The notes under the pieces: generated by a model
What the model saw: only the letters and a program-made list of their open reading frames with translations
Databases searched by the model: none
Told to the model about the DNA's origin: nothing
Virus record (IMG/VR): IMGVR_UViG_3300035670_000086
Coordinates: 1-64,000 of that record
From: a virus
DNA length: 64,000 nt
Reading direction: 5' to 3' (one strand)
Position numbers and translations under genes: made by a program
In this document: positions 12,350 through 20,841 of the stretch, in pieces
How the letters are laid out: each line of letters starts with the position of its first letter
How positions within the stretch are numbered: the stretch's first letter is position 1

Positions 12350-13327
12350 TTAGTTATTTTCCAAGAAATCCTTAACTGCTTGCGAAGATTGGATATAAGA
12401 CATTAGCTTATCCTCTCCTTGGAACTTATTTCCTGTGGACTTTTCAGTATACCAACCACCATTCTTTTCAATCAAGCCACAGTCCAGCACCACCTGTTCT
12501 AGGCCACAGTACCGTGTAAGCCCTTGGTTGAAGTACAACTCAAACTCACACTCTTGGAATGGAGTTGTAACCTTGTTCTTGGTATTCTTAAGTTTGCCCT
12601 TGATGCCTAGCGGATTGTCCTTGCTATCACGGAGGACATCTGAAGTTTTATTTGAATGTGTGCGGATACATACACCACAATAGAACTCCAAAGACTTACC
12701 TCCACCAGAACGGGTTGTAGGATCCCCATACATGACCCCCGGCTTAGATCTTACTTGATTGATAACGATAAGTGCTACCTTGTTCTTACGCAAGATAGGA
12801 TTGATATGGCGCAAGCACTGACCAATCTCTTTGGCTCGTACAGCACCATCCATGTTATCAAACTCACCAATCTTCTTTTCTGCTTCTTTATCAGATTGGC
12901 CTGCCATAGAATCTAATCCAATGACAATAGGTGTGTCCTTATCGTGCTTACGGATTTCTTCAATTAGAATCTCCATACGGCTAAAGCACTCAGGTACAGT
13001 CTCTGGATCATCGTAGATTAGCTTCGCAGGATCTACACCCATTGACTTAGCGAAAGATGCATTGTATGAGAATTCATTGTCGTACATTGCAGTAAACCAA
13101 CCATTCTTCTGCGCTGATGCAAATGCGTGCGTCAAGAATAGAGTTTTACCCGTAGACGAGTCTCCCATAATCTCAGAGATATGACCAATAGGCCACCCTC
13201 CATTATACTTTCCAGATATGACTTTGTTCAAGGCATAGCTGCCACTATCAACATAGCCTAGATTAACTTCACGCTCAGACAGCAATCCTGCGCTGTTGAG
13301 CTTCTTGAGAATTTCCATTTGATTCAT
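12350..13327 (-). CDS. uvsX: RecA/UvsX-type recombinase
   Basis: The 325-residue protein has the RecA core: Walker A GDSSTGKT (55-62), Walker B region PIVIGLDSMAG, and ALIVINQVRSKPGVMYGDP corresponding to the L1 region. It should form filaments on single-stranded DNA and promote strand exchange in recombination-dependent replication. Length fits UvsX/RecA core proteins. The start follows AAGGAATAAATT. It overlaps the deaminase gene upstream by 53 bases in another frame. A UvsY-like gene is at 22259-22699 and a gp32-like SSB at 21468-22244. Confidence 0.92.
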   Translation of the reverse strand: MNQMEILKKLNSAGLLSEREVNLGYVDSGSYALNKVISGKYNGGWPIGHISEIMGDSSTGKTLFLTHAFASAQKNGWFTAMYDNEFSYNASFAKSMGVDPAKLIYDDPETVPECFSRMEILIEEIRKHDKDTPIVIGLDSMAGQSDKEAEKKIGEFDNMDGAVRAKEIGQCLRHINPILRKNKVALIVINQVRSKPGVMYGDPTTRSGGGKSLEFYCGVCIRTHSNKTSDVLRDSKDNPLGIKGKLKNTKNKVTTPFQECEFELYFNQGLTRYCGLEQVVLDCGLIEKNGGWYTEKSTGNKFQGEDKLMSYIQSSQAVKDFLENN

Positions 13328-13679
13328 AATTTATTCCTTGTGTATACACAAACTTCGTGATACCAAAACTCTTGAGTACCCTTTGACAATTAGCACAGGG
13401 TTTAGCAAGAAGTCCTCCTTCACGATAGATGTACGCTGTTGCACCCTCTACATCATAACCTTTTGAGAGTGCATCCTTCAATGCCTTTGTCTCTGCATGA
13501 TAGTACTGATGATATCCTACACCCATCTGGGGATCAGTACGATAAAGGTTGAATCCTCTACCAATGATCTTGCGCTTTTGTACAATCACACACCCTAACT
13601 TGTAGGGTGCATGAGACTTAAGACTTTCTTTCTTCGCAATACGAAGAAATCTGCACAGGGAATCTTGCATATCAGGCAT
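13275..13679 (-). CDS. Deoxycytidylate/cytidine deaminase-family protein
   Basis: With the start at 13679 the protein has 134 residues. The zinc site is clear: HAETKAL (H-A-E) and PCANC. It should deaminate dCMP to dUMP, feeding the ThyX step encoded at 29.3-30.1 kb, although this family also contains other deaminases. Alternative starts are at 13670 and upstream at 13751; the chosen ATG overlaps the end of the upstream gene. Its own 3' end overlaps uvsX by 53 bases. Confidence 0.85.
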   Translation of the reverse strand: MPDMQDSLCRFLRIAKKESLKSHAPYKLGCVIVQKRKIIGRGFNLYRTDPQMGVGYHQYYHAETKALKDALSKGYDVEGATAYIYREGGLLAKPCANCQRVLKSFGITKFVYTQGINYESNGNSQEAQQRRIAV

Positions 13680-13995
13680 TTTTATTTTTACGCATTTCAG
13701 CGAGACGCTTACCCTGTGCAACACGACCATCAGACGCTTCCATCTTAGCAATCATAGTATCATACTCTTGCTTGCTAGGAATGTGACCCTCAGGGGCTTC
13801 CGTCTTGTCAGACCCCGGCCTATAACGCCATAAGGGGCATACATAAGACTTACAGTTACGAGCATCTGATCGAGATCCGCCAAAGCAAGATGTACAAAAC
13901 ATCTCAATAGCAGCGGACCGACTACCTTCGTAGTCGGCCTTAAAACCATCCTTGGGGTTTTTGACTCTTACATCATTCTCTGTGCAGTTTCTCAT
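13672..13995 (-). CDS. Cysteine-rich zinc-binding-like phage protein
   Basis: With the start at 13995 the protein has 107 residues and begins MRNCTENDVRVKNPKDGFKA. The core MFCTSCFGG and NCKSYVCPLWRYRPG has four cysteines in the arrangement often seen in small phage zinc-finger-like proteins. TATAAT lies 8 bases upstream, so the mRNA is probably leaderless from this ATG; another ATG is two codons earlier. Function unknown. Confidence 0.7.
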   Translation of the reverse strand: MRNCTENDVRVKNPKDGFKADYEGSRSAAIEMFCTSCFGGSRSDARNCKSYVCPLWRYRPGSDKTEAPEGHIPSKQEYDTMIAKMEASDGRVAQGKRLAEMRKNKNA

Positions 13996-14003
13996 CGTCA
14001 TTC

Positions 14004-14033
14004 ATTATAGAACTGACAGAGGTAAAAATTCAA
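14004..14033 (-). promoter_or_regulatory. Probable promoter, leaderless type
   Basis: Minus strand: TTGAAT at 14033-14028, 18-bp spacer, TATAAT at 14009-14004, then 8 bases to the ATG at 13995. The -35 and spacer differ from the early cassettes but the tight -10-to-ATG distance is the same. Confidence 0.5.
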
Positions 14034-14350
14034 CGGTTATCCCCAGACCCTTGGATTTTATTGCGACTCATCCTGTCCTGTAGCTTTATGATGTTGTCTG
14101 AAGCTACTGTAGTCATGTCTAAATCTAGATCTGAGCAGATAGCTGCAACATACCAAAGCACATCACCTAGCTCCGATCTAATCTTTTCTTTATCTTCAGG
14201 AGAAAAGAATCCCTGCGAATCCCTCATTACCTTCTTGACTTTTCCACAAACCTCTCCTGCTTCTGATGCTAGGCCAAGGGTGGGATAAAGGATTCGATCT
14301 CTGTAAATTGCAAACTTCTTAGCTTCTTGTTGGTATTGATTAAAGTCCAT
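14030..14350 (-). CDS. mazG: MazG-like nucleotide pyrophosphohydrolase
   Basis: The 106-residue protein has the MazG metal-binding pattern: LASEAGEVCGKVKK (EAGE) followed by ELGDVLWYVA (E-x-x-D). Family members hydrolyse (d)NTPs or alarmones; in phages the role in reprogramming the host is suggested but not settled. It is a short, single-domain form. It follows a strong terminator, and only a weak -10-like sequence (TATCAT) lies before the ATG. Confidence 0.88.
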   Translation of the reverse strand: MDFNQYQQEAKKFAIYRDRILYPTLGLASEAGEVCGKVKKVMRDSQGFFSPEDKEKIRSELGDVLWYVAAICSDLDLDMTTVASDNIIKLQDRMSRNKIQGSGDNR

Positions 14351-14382
14351 GCCAACATGATAGTTCTATTAAAATAAAAAAA

Positions 14383-14416
14383 GGTAGGAAGAGCGCACGA
14401 TCCCCCTCTTCCTACC
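14383..14416 (-). terminator. Rho-independent terminator
   Basis: On the minus strand an 11-bp perfect stem GGTAGGAAGAG/CTCTTCCTACC is followed by TTTTTTTATTTT. It closes the carbohydrate cassette. The rest of the 130-base gap to 14482 shows no gene. Confidence 0.9.
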
Positions 14417-14482
14417 CTACCCTATTCAGGGTTGAACTATGACGGTCCCAAAAGTATATACTAATCTTTAAACGGTAAATTA

Positions 14483-15166
14483 TTAAAAATTAATAAAACT
14501 GGGATTAAAGTATTTCTCATATCGTTCTGGATAAATTTGCTCGTGCTTTGTTTTATCATCTAAACTTCTATTTTTATTATGCCAAATATATTCACATACA
14601 GGAATAGGAACATATGTAATTTTTGGGTTAGTTTTCATAATTAAATTGGCTGTTTCCCAATCACAACCCCTTTTAGGGAAAATAAATTTATTTTTTTTCC
14701 AAACTTCTGATTTATAAATAAATTGACCCCCATCAACCCCCCACCCTTTTCTTGGATCCCAATTTGGGGTGGACACTAATTTAGTCACAATATTCGGTGT
14801 TGGATTTTTTTGAGTAAAAGGTAAATACCTTTCAATTCTGTCACCGTAACAAATCCAAGAATCTTGAATATGTTTAAGTAAATTATCAAATTTATCTTTA
14901 AAAACGACTACATCATCATCTATGTGTGATATGTAATCACCCGTAGCATAACTCAACCCTACAGCTCTTGGTATTGAAACTGAACGCGAATTATTCTCTA
15001 TTTTAATTATTTTAATACTTAATTTACTAGGAATATCGTAAGACTCGACAGGCCCATCTTCAATAATTATAACTTCTAAATTTTCATAAGTAGAATCTGC
15101 AAGTTCTTGCAATCTACTTGTAACCCATTGACCCCCTCGATTCGTTGGTAATATGCAAGAAATCAT
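14483..15166 (-). CDS. Family 2-like glycosyltransferase
   Basis: The 227-residue protein begins MISCILPTNRGGQWVTSRLQ and has the GT-A layout: VIIIEDG near residue 35 and the metal-binding HIDDDVV near residue 80. It should transfer a sugar from a nucleotide donor; acceptor unknown. It is the last of nine cassette genes and overlaps the deacetylase gene by 4 bases. Base composition is markedly AT-rich. Confidence 0.85.
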   Translation of the reverse strand: MISCILPTNRGGQWVTSRLQELADSTYENLEVIIIEDGPVESYDIPSKLSIKIIKIENNSRSVSIPRAVGLSYATGDYISHIDDDVVVFKDKFDNLLKHIQDSWICYGDRIERYLPFTQKNPTPNIVTKLVSTPNWDPRKGWGVDGGQFIYKSEVWKKNKFIFPKRGCDWETANLIMKTNPKITYVPIPVCEYIWHNKNRSLDDKTKHEQIYPERYEKYFNPSFINF

Positions 15167-15780
15167 ATTTCATCTACAAACCCAAAAGTAGGGTTATTTT
15201 CAATTATAAATTTTTTTATTTTTGGCATAACTTGTTTTATACCATTTCCACACACATTATGAGTATGCCCGTGTGCAACTAATGTATCCTCTACTGGAGC
15301 GTCATCCTTTAGATTCCAATTATAATATACAACTTTGTTTTTGAATAAATGATCTAAGTTTCTGTAATCTTCATGATTATACAGATGAGTATAATTGAGT
15401 TCATTTAAAGCATCTATTGATTCTTGATTTATGCCCCAATGCGGACCTCTAAAAACTTTAACAAAAGGAAGTTTGGCATGATCAAAAGCAGAATGTACTA
15501 AGGATAAACTAGCAAGTGCTTGATCCTTAGTCATATATTTAAATTCTTGATTGTTGTGATAAATACCATGAACAGCCAATCTAATATTGTCAGATAGAAT
15601 AAATTTTTTTACTTTTGAAACCCATTCCACATTATTTGAGATGGGTAAATTAGACAATAATGCCGTTGTAAATAAAGATATTTTGATATCAGGAAATTCA
15701 TCTACCAATTCTTGTATTTCAGAAATACAATTTTCTGGATATCTCCAGTGAAAATCATCAAATTCTAAAATTAGCTTCAT
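15163..15780 (-). CDS. Polysaccharide deacetylase-like (NodB fold) protein
   Basis: The 205-residue protein has the motifs of the NodB family: EFDDFHWRYP near the start (catalytic and metal Asp), LAVHGIYHN (metal-binding histidines), FRGPHWG (R-x-P-like motif) and VAHGHTH. It probably removes acetyl groups from a sugar. Its place among glycosyltransferases suggests it trims the same glycan. Confidence 0.75.
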   Translation of the reverse strand: MKLILEFDDFHWRYPENCISEIQELVDEFPDIKISLFTTALLSNLPISNNVEWVSKVKKFILSDNIRLAVHGIYHNNQEFKYMTKDQALASLSLVHSAFDHAKLPFVKVFRGPHWGINQESIDALNELNYTHLYNHEDYRNLDHLFKNKVVYYNWNLKDDAPVEDTLVAHGHTHNVCGNGIKQVMPKIKKFIIENNPTFGFVDEI

Positions 15781-15781
15781 A

Positions 15782-16279
15782 TTAAGTTTTTCTAATTAAA
15801 CAGGATGTGTTTTGCGTGCCTTCGTAAATATCAATTAATTCAAAATCTTGGAACAAAATTTTCATACCATCTTTACTTACTCTCCAATAATCACCAAAAC
15901 TAGGAGGCTCTGCGTGATATGGATAAAGCCAAGGGCAATCTATAATTGCATACCCATCATTTTTTAATATTCTCTTTAATTCTTTTGGCAAATCCCAGAG
16001 ATTAGGGATATGTTCAATTACTTGAACACAAATTATTACATCCCATGAATTATCCGCAAAAGAACTTTTTGTTATATCACCAACTATATCTGGATTCCAT
16101 TTAACATCTGCATCAAATGTTGAAATTGTAAAATTTGAAAATAAAGGAGAGTACTCGCCCCCCTTCGGATCTCCTGCAATTCCAACATATAATAAGTTAC
16201 CTGTATTTTTTTTTTGATTTATTATGTGTGAAAAAAGTGTTACTGCTGATTCACATTCACTACGAGTTGTACTTTTCAT
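15782..16279 (-). CDS. SAM-dependent methyltransferase-like protein
   Basis: With the start at 16279 the protein has 165 residues. It has a class I methyltransferase layout: LLYVGIAGDPKGG (motif I), then DVIICVQVIEHIPNLW (post-motif region) and a long C-terminal strand-helix part. ATG at 16279 follows AAGG; a TTG at 16300 could extend it. The substrate is probably a sugar or glycolipid, judged by context. Confidence 0.75.
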   Translation of the reverse strand: MKSTTRSECESAVTLFSHIINQKKNTGNLLYVGIAGDPKGGEYSPLFSNFTISTFDADVKWNPDIVGDITKSSFADNSWDVIICVQVIEHIPNLWDLPKELKRILKNDGYAIIDCPWLYPYHAEPPSFGDYWRVSKDGMKILFQDFELIDIYEGTQNTSCLIRKT

Positions 16280-16293
16280 ATAGCAAAAAACCT

Positions 16294-16857
16294 TCAACAA
16301 TATATGATACCATGCAATTCAGCAGACAATCTAGTTTTTTCAATCACCTGATATTTAAGATTTTGTTTATCTAAAATATCTGTAAATTCTTTTGGATCAT
16401 CTATGGGCCAAACATGAGAAGGATTATTGATTCTAACAAATTCTTCAGTTTCTCTAATTGGTATTATAAACCAAATTTCTTTCTTAGTAGCTTTAACTAA
16501 GTAACTTATTACTCTTGGCAAATCATACATATGTTCAAGAGCATGAGAAGTAAAAACATAATCATATTTCTTTTCTCCTAATATATCGTCATGAAGATCA
16601 GCACAAAGCAGATTTAAACCTGTAGATTTACCTTTATTTACTTTCTCCTCAGTAATATCAATCCCATAAACATTTTTATGCCCAAGATTTAATAATGTTT
16701 GAACTCCCCTACCTTCCCCGCAACCGACATCTAGAATTGAATCTTCTAGATTTTTATTTGGATGAAACCAAAATGTTAAAGAGTGAACCATCTGATCACC
16801 CCATGCTGATCCATAAGACCAGTCAGATCCTTTAACTTGTAACTCTTTGTAGTCCAT
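16294..16857 (-). CDS. SAM-dependent methyltransferase
   Basis: The 187-residue protein has a clear motif I, SILDVGCGEGRG, near residue 41, and YDYVFTSHALEHMYDLP in the second half of the Rossmann fold. It should transfer a methyl group from SAM. It sits between a family 2 glycosyltransferase and the second methyltransferase. Confidence 0.88.
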   Translation of the reverse strand: MDYKELQVKGSDWSYGSAWGDQMVHSLTFWFHPNKNLEDSILDVGCGEGRGVQTLLNLGHKNVYGIDITEEKVNKGKSTGLNLLCADLHDDILGEKKYDYVFTSHALEHMYDLPRVISYLVKATKKEIWFIIPIRETEEFVRINNPSHVWPIDDPKEFTDILDKQNLKYQVIEKTRLSAELHGIIYC

Positions 16858-16877
16858 ATAACAATATCCTTTTAAAT

Positions 16878-17552
16878 TTACATTCTACCATAAAAATATT
16901 CTTTATATCGTTCTTTTTGTCCTAAAGTGGACTCTAAGTGCTCTACAATTATAGCGTTTTCTAGGTAAAACATTGGAATATTTTGTGTTTTACAATATTC
17001 GGAAAAATTAACATCTTCTCTACCACTGTTTAGTGGAGAATAATCAAAAGGCCAACAAAAAGATTTAGCTATTTTACTAGGCATGATTCTAGCAAATCCT
17101 CCTATGTGATGCACTTTTCTAAATGTATAATAAGTATCTGTATTTTTTCCGTAAATTAAAAAATGTTCTTTAGAATGAACGCCACCGGGATTGTTTATTA
17201 ATCCGACTGGGTAAGGTGAAAATATACAATTTCCTCCTGTAAGGTTGTATATTTCTTTTATATGCTTGAAATAATGTTCCCCATACGGTAAAGCGTCATC
17301 ATCTAATTTGCATATGATTTCACCAGAACATTCTTTAATTAATCTGTTATTAGCTTCACCTGCACCACAATTAGTATCCCATCTATGTAATTTTATCCAT
17401 GGTTTGTCTGGAATACCTAAATCGTTATCAGAACCCTGAATCCCGATGTGCCATTCTAAAATTTCATCATGGTGCGAATCTAAGAAATGAAACAATTTTT
17501 GTAAATAAAAATTTCTGTTCCCTAATGTTGTTGTATATACACTTATGCTCAT
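16878..17552 (-). CDS. Family 2-like glycosyltransferase
   Basis: The 224-residue protein begins MSISVYTTTLGNRNFYLQKL and contains IICKLDDDALPYG (the DxD metal site) around residue 95. The GT-A fold is likely. It overlaps the upstream gene by 4 bases (ATGA). Confidence 0.82.
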   Translation of the reverse strand: MSISVYTTTLGNRNFYLQKLFHFLDSHHDEILEWHIGIQGSDNDLGIPDKPWIKLHRWDTNCGAGEANNRLIKECSGEIICKLDDDALPYGEHYFKHIKEIYNLTGGNCIFSPYPVGLINNPGGVHSKEHFLIYGKNTDTYYTFRKVHHIGGFARIMPSKIAKSFCWPFDYSPLNSGREDVNFSEYCKTQNIPMFYLENAIIVEHLESTLGQKERYKEYFYGRM

Positions 17553-18253
17553 ATCAACTCCCAGTTTTTTATTGGAGATAACATTCCTAATTCACAGTGC
17601 GTTGAATAACCCGGAATGGGTGTGATTAGAGGTATGTTATTTTTCCATAAATCTAAACACCTTTCATGATCTCTACTGTAATTTAACCCCAGTGATGACC
17701 ATTTTATCATAATATCTTTAGCCTTTTGTAATGTTGATTTTTTTATACAAAATGTATCTGTTGTAGATGGAGTTGTTCTCCAATGAGAAAGTTTTCCTGA
17801 CAATATTTGTGCAGTCAGGTTATTGTATTGAGGTAATTCATACTTGTCTGGATGGTCATACAATGATATGTACCCATTAGGATTCATAAGCATACCTTCA
17901 AACAAAACATCAATCCAACCCTCTTTGTGAATGTAATCGTCTTCTAAGAAATAAACAATATCATCATCACCTGCGTTATCCAAAGCATATTCTATAGACA
18001 TAATAAAAGATTTAGCACCTGAGTTAGCTGCTATATTTATCACTTTATTTGCACTAGGTATTTTTGTAACAAAATGCTGGGAACTATCACCATCAAAAAG
18101 AACAATGTGTGAGATGTCTACATTTTGATATTTTTTTATAGAATCAGCTAAATTTAAATAGCATTTTTCTCTAGAAAACCAACTCGGTCTAGGTTTATTT
18201 TTTGATATTTCTGAATATGTGCAATGTCTGTTTATTATCCACAGTTTATTCAT
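17549..18253 (-). CDS. Glycosyltransferase-like protein
   Basis: The 234-residue protein begins MNKLWIINRHCTYSEISKNK. The segment DIVYFLEDDYIHKEGW (an E-D-D metal site) is typical of GT-A enzymes. It is ATGA-coupled on both sides. The acceptor is unknown. Confidence 0.75.
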   Translation of the reverse strand: MNKLWIINRHCTYSEISKNKPRPSWFSREKCYLNLADSIKKYQNVDISHIVLFDGDSSQHFVTKIPSANKVINIAANSGAKSFIMSIEYALDNAGDDDIVYFLEDDYIHKEGWIDVLFEGMLMNPNGYISLYDHPDKYELPQYNNLTAQILSGKLSHWRTTPSTTDTFCIKKSTLQKAKDIMIKWSSLGLNYSRDHERCLDLWKNNIPLITPIPGYSTHCELGMLSPIKNWELI

Positions 18254-18816
18254 TTAAATATACCCATTTGTTTGTTTATCATAATAGTCCTTTTTCCATG
18301 AAATCCGAATTGGTTTTTATACGGTAGATCTTCTACAGAAAAGTCATAGGCAACTGATATCGGTGCAAATTTAATTCCTAAATTTTCTAAGTAATCCCCA
18401 CTCATTCTGCATAAGAATTCATCTTCTGGAATTTGTAAATCTGGGTATTTCAAATTACTACAGCACTCTAAAAATTTTTTACTTCTTAGTGAGAATCCCC
18501 CATTACCAACAGTTTTATTTTTATTCCAAGGTTGTGTAAGCCAAGGTGCTCCTATATAATCATACTCAAGAAAACTGTCAGACCATGCATTTTTATTAAT
18601 GATGTAACCGTCATGTTGAATGATTAAAACATGACCATCATCAATTTCAGAATTTAAATCATGTACAATAAATTTGTTATATTCAGATAAAGTTTTGGGA
18701 TGATCAAAAAAAATAGAATTTTTAAATTTATACAAAGAATTCATTTCATTGAATATTTTTTTTGATGCTTCTTTTGTTTGACCACCATCAATACATACTA
18801 AAGTAAAATTAAACAT
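18250..18816 (-). CDS. DUF5672-type glycosyltransferase-like protein
   Basis: The 188-residue protein has the DUF5672 pattern: IIQHDGYIINKNAWSD, YDYIGAPWL, VGNGGFSLRSKKFLE, PEDEFLCR, IKFAPISVAYDFSVE and FGFHG. Proteins with this domain sit in glycan gene clusters and are thought to be glycosyltransferases. Confidence 0.85.
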   Translation of the reverse strand: MFNFTLVCIDGGQTKEASKKIFNEMNSLYKFKNSIFFDHPKTLSEYNKFIVHDLNSEIDDGHVLIIQHDGYIINKNAWSDSFLEYDYIGAPWLTQPWNKNKTVGNGGFSLRSKKFLECCSNLKYPDLQIPEDEFLCRMSGDYLENLGIKFAPISVAYDFSVEDLPYKNQFGFHGKRTIMINKQMGIFK

Positions 18817-18837
18817 ATTATTTCATTAAATAAAAAA

Positions 18838-19542
18838 TCATACATTTTTAGCATTTACCCTATCAAAAACGACAGTAGGGTAAACTCTATACTGTTCTAT
18901 GATTAGATTTTTTTTCATTCCCTCTGCTAGTGCATGACATAAATTTGCGTTACTTATAAACAAATCACTACCAGAAATACATTCTGCTAACTCTAGAATA
19001 GTAGGAGTTTTATAATATTCAACCTTGTGTCCAAAAGTATACTCAAATATTTCATGTTCTTTCTCTAATCCAACAAAGAGAGACTGATTTTTTATCATTG
19101 GTAAATTATGTTCCCAAAAACCATAATTACCGTGATACCTTACTGACCTTGATATCAAGATAGATTTATGTAATTTTTTTGGATTTTTTATACTTAACCA
19201 TGCAGAATCTCTTTCTGACAAAGGTAAATTAAACGCAGCTAGATGAGAATCTGAAAGATTATTATATTTTATATGCTTTCTAAAATTATCCAAATCATAA
19301 TCGACATCCCTTCCATCCCAAATTTTTACATCTTTAATATATTCCTGTTGTTCTAAAACAGGAATTAAAGAATCTATAGTAGATTTATTTAATTTAGTAC
19401 ATATTTTATCTGCCCACTTAACTAATTTACTAGACTTACCGCCATCTGGATCTAAAAATAAAACTCCGCCACCCAATGCTCTTATCGTGGGTAATGAAAA
19501 TATTATATCCCCTAAGTCTCCAGAATGCTTAAATGTTTTCAT
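18838..19542 (-). CDS. Family 9 (heptosyltransferase)-like glycosyltransferase
   Basis: With the start at 19542 the protein has 234 residues and begins MKTFKHSGDLGDIIFSLPTI, the usual beginning of GT9-type proteins (GDIIFSLP). Later ELAECISGSDLFISNANLCH resembles the donor-binding half. It is shorter than bacterial heptosyltransferases (about 320-350 residues). The start overlaps the upstream stop as ATGA. Confidence 0.75.
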   Translation of the reverse strand: MKTFKHSGDLGDIIFSLPTIRALGGGVLFLDPDGGKSSKLVKWADKICTKLNKSTIDSLIPVLEQQEYIKDVKIWDGRDVDYDLDNFRKHIKYNNLSDSHLAAFNLPLSERDSAWLSIKNPKKLHKSILISRSVRYHGNYGFWEHNLPMIKNQSLFVGLEKEHEIFEYTFGHKVEYYKTPTILELAECISGSDLFISNANLCHALAEGMKKNLIIEQYRVYPTVVFDRVNAKNV

Positions 19543-20786
19543 TTTGTGTTTTTCCAATCATAGAATTTCTTGTACATGGTTAGTCTATGGTGTACGACCT
19601 TGTTAAGATCAAAGTACTGTTCCGTGACTTGATTTAGGTTTTTCCCCATTTCAATCCGTAGATCACGATCTTTGATCACTTTAGCTAAGGTAGACACCCA
19701 CTCACTCTTTGGAGCATCGTGAGGAATCAAGAATCCCGTTTTGCCATTTATTATAGTTTCATCATAGCATCCAACATTAGATGCAATCAGAGGAACACAA
19801 TACCTACCTGCCTCCGCAACCTTAATCTCAGACTTGGAGTCATTAAACTCATTCATCTGCAACGGTGCTATAGCCATTTCCATGTGACTATACATTACCC
19901 CATACTGGTCTGTAGGCATCGCAGGATTGATGGTGTAATTGCGACTACCCTTTAGACCCATCATGATTATACGCTCATAGTTCTTCCATACATCTTGTTG
20001 CCAATCAGGGCCTGTGTTTGGGTCTACTGGAGGCTTACCATAGAAGTCCCAACGAACTTTTTCTTTTCCTGCTCTCTGGTTAACGAGATTAGGAACTCCT
20101 GCAAACTCTTTGACATCCTCCTCATGGTGAATGCCTCCTGCCCACCCAACTCTAACAAATCTGTCTTTTGGCACTACAGATCTTGGAGAATTCCAACAGG
20201 GTAAAGTGTAATCAATAGCATTCTTGACTACAGCCAAGATACCACTACCCATATACTCTTTAATTCTATCTTGGAACTTACGCTGAGTGACTGTAACAAT
20301 ATCACTATTGTTGTATATAAACTTAGTAAGATCGGACAACCCGTTTTCATAAACGGATTCTAGTCTGTGCCCCTTATACAACTGAGTAAGCAAGTCATCC
20401 GTATCGTAATGGAATACCTTTCCCCGTTCTTTTGCCTTGCCACATATGCGAGCGGTATACTGCCCACCATAGTTGGATATATTGTTGGTCATCACGATAT
20501 CAGACCAATCCATATCATCCCACTGCCAATCAGTAATCCAAGAGAACACTCCCTTCTTGGCAGCTTCTTCATTCAATCCCAATATGTTTTCAGTAAATCT
20601 AACTTCAACTACATTTGGGTATAGCTGTGCTAATTTGGCATATGGAACTATCGCACGATAATAAGCACAACCACCTTTGTTTGGTAGTGCAACAGCGATT
20701 CGTAGTGGTCTGTTTAATCCCGGAAATCCTTGTTGTGATTTCCAAAAATCAATTGAATAGGTATCGTTAAGTATTTCTTTGTGCAT
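19539..20786 (-). CDS. Family 4-like glycosyltransferase (GT-B)
   Basis: The 415-residue protein has a GT-B layout: PLRIAVALPNKGGCAYYRAI near the start and, in the C-terminal half, KSEIKVAEAGRYCVPLIASN and TGFLIPHD, which correspond to the donor-binding E-x7-E region. It is the first cassette gene and has a visibly higher GC content than the eight genes after it. It starts just after a terminator, so it has its own promoter or relies on readthrough. Confidence 0.85.
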   Translation of the reverse strand: MHKEILNDTYSIDFWKSQQGFPGLNRPLRIAVALPNKGGCAYYRAIVPYAKLAQLYPNVVEVRFTENILGLNEEAAKKGVFSWITDWQWDDMDWSDIVMTNNISNYGGQYTARICGKAKERGKVFHYDTDDLLTQLYKGHRLESVYENGLSDLTKFIYNNSDIVTVTQRKFQDRIKEYMGSGILAVVKNAIDYTLPCWNSPRSVVPKDRFVRVGWAGGIHHEEDVKEFAGVPNLVNQRAGKEKVRWDFYGKPPVDPNTGPDWQQDVWKNYERIIMMGLKGSRNYTINPAMPTDQYGVMYSHMEMAIAPLQMNEFNDSKSEIKVAEAGRYCVPLIASNVGCYDETIINGKTGFLIPHDAPKSEWVSTLAKVIKDRDLRIEMGKNLNQVTEQYFDLNKVVHHRLTMYKKFYDWKNTK

Positions 20787-20790
20787 AAAA

Positions 20791-20818
20791 AAAGATGAGA
20801 GGTTATTAGCCTCTCATC
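20791..20818 (-). terminator. Rho-independent terminator
   Basis: On the minus strand GATGAGAGG/CCTCTCATC forms a 9-bp stem and is followed by TTTTTTTATG. It separates the replication operon from the carbohydrate cassette. Confidence 0.88.
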
Positions 20819-20841
20819 CATAATAGTCTTTCTAACTTAAA

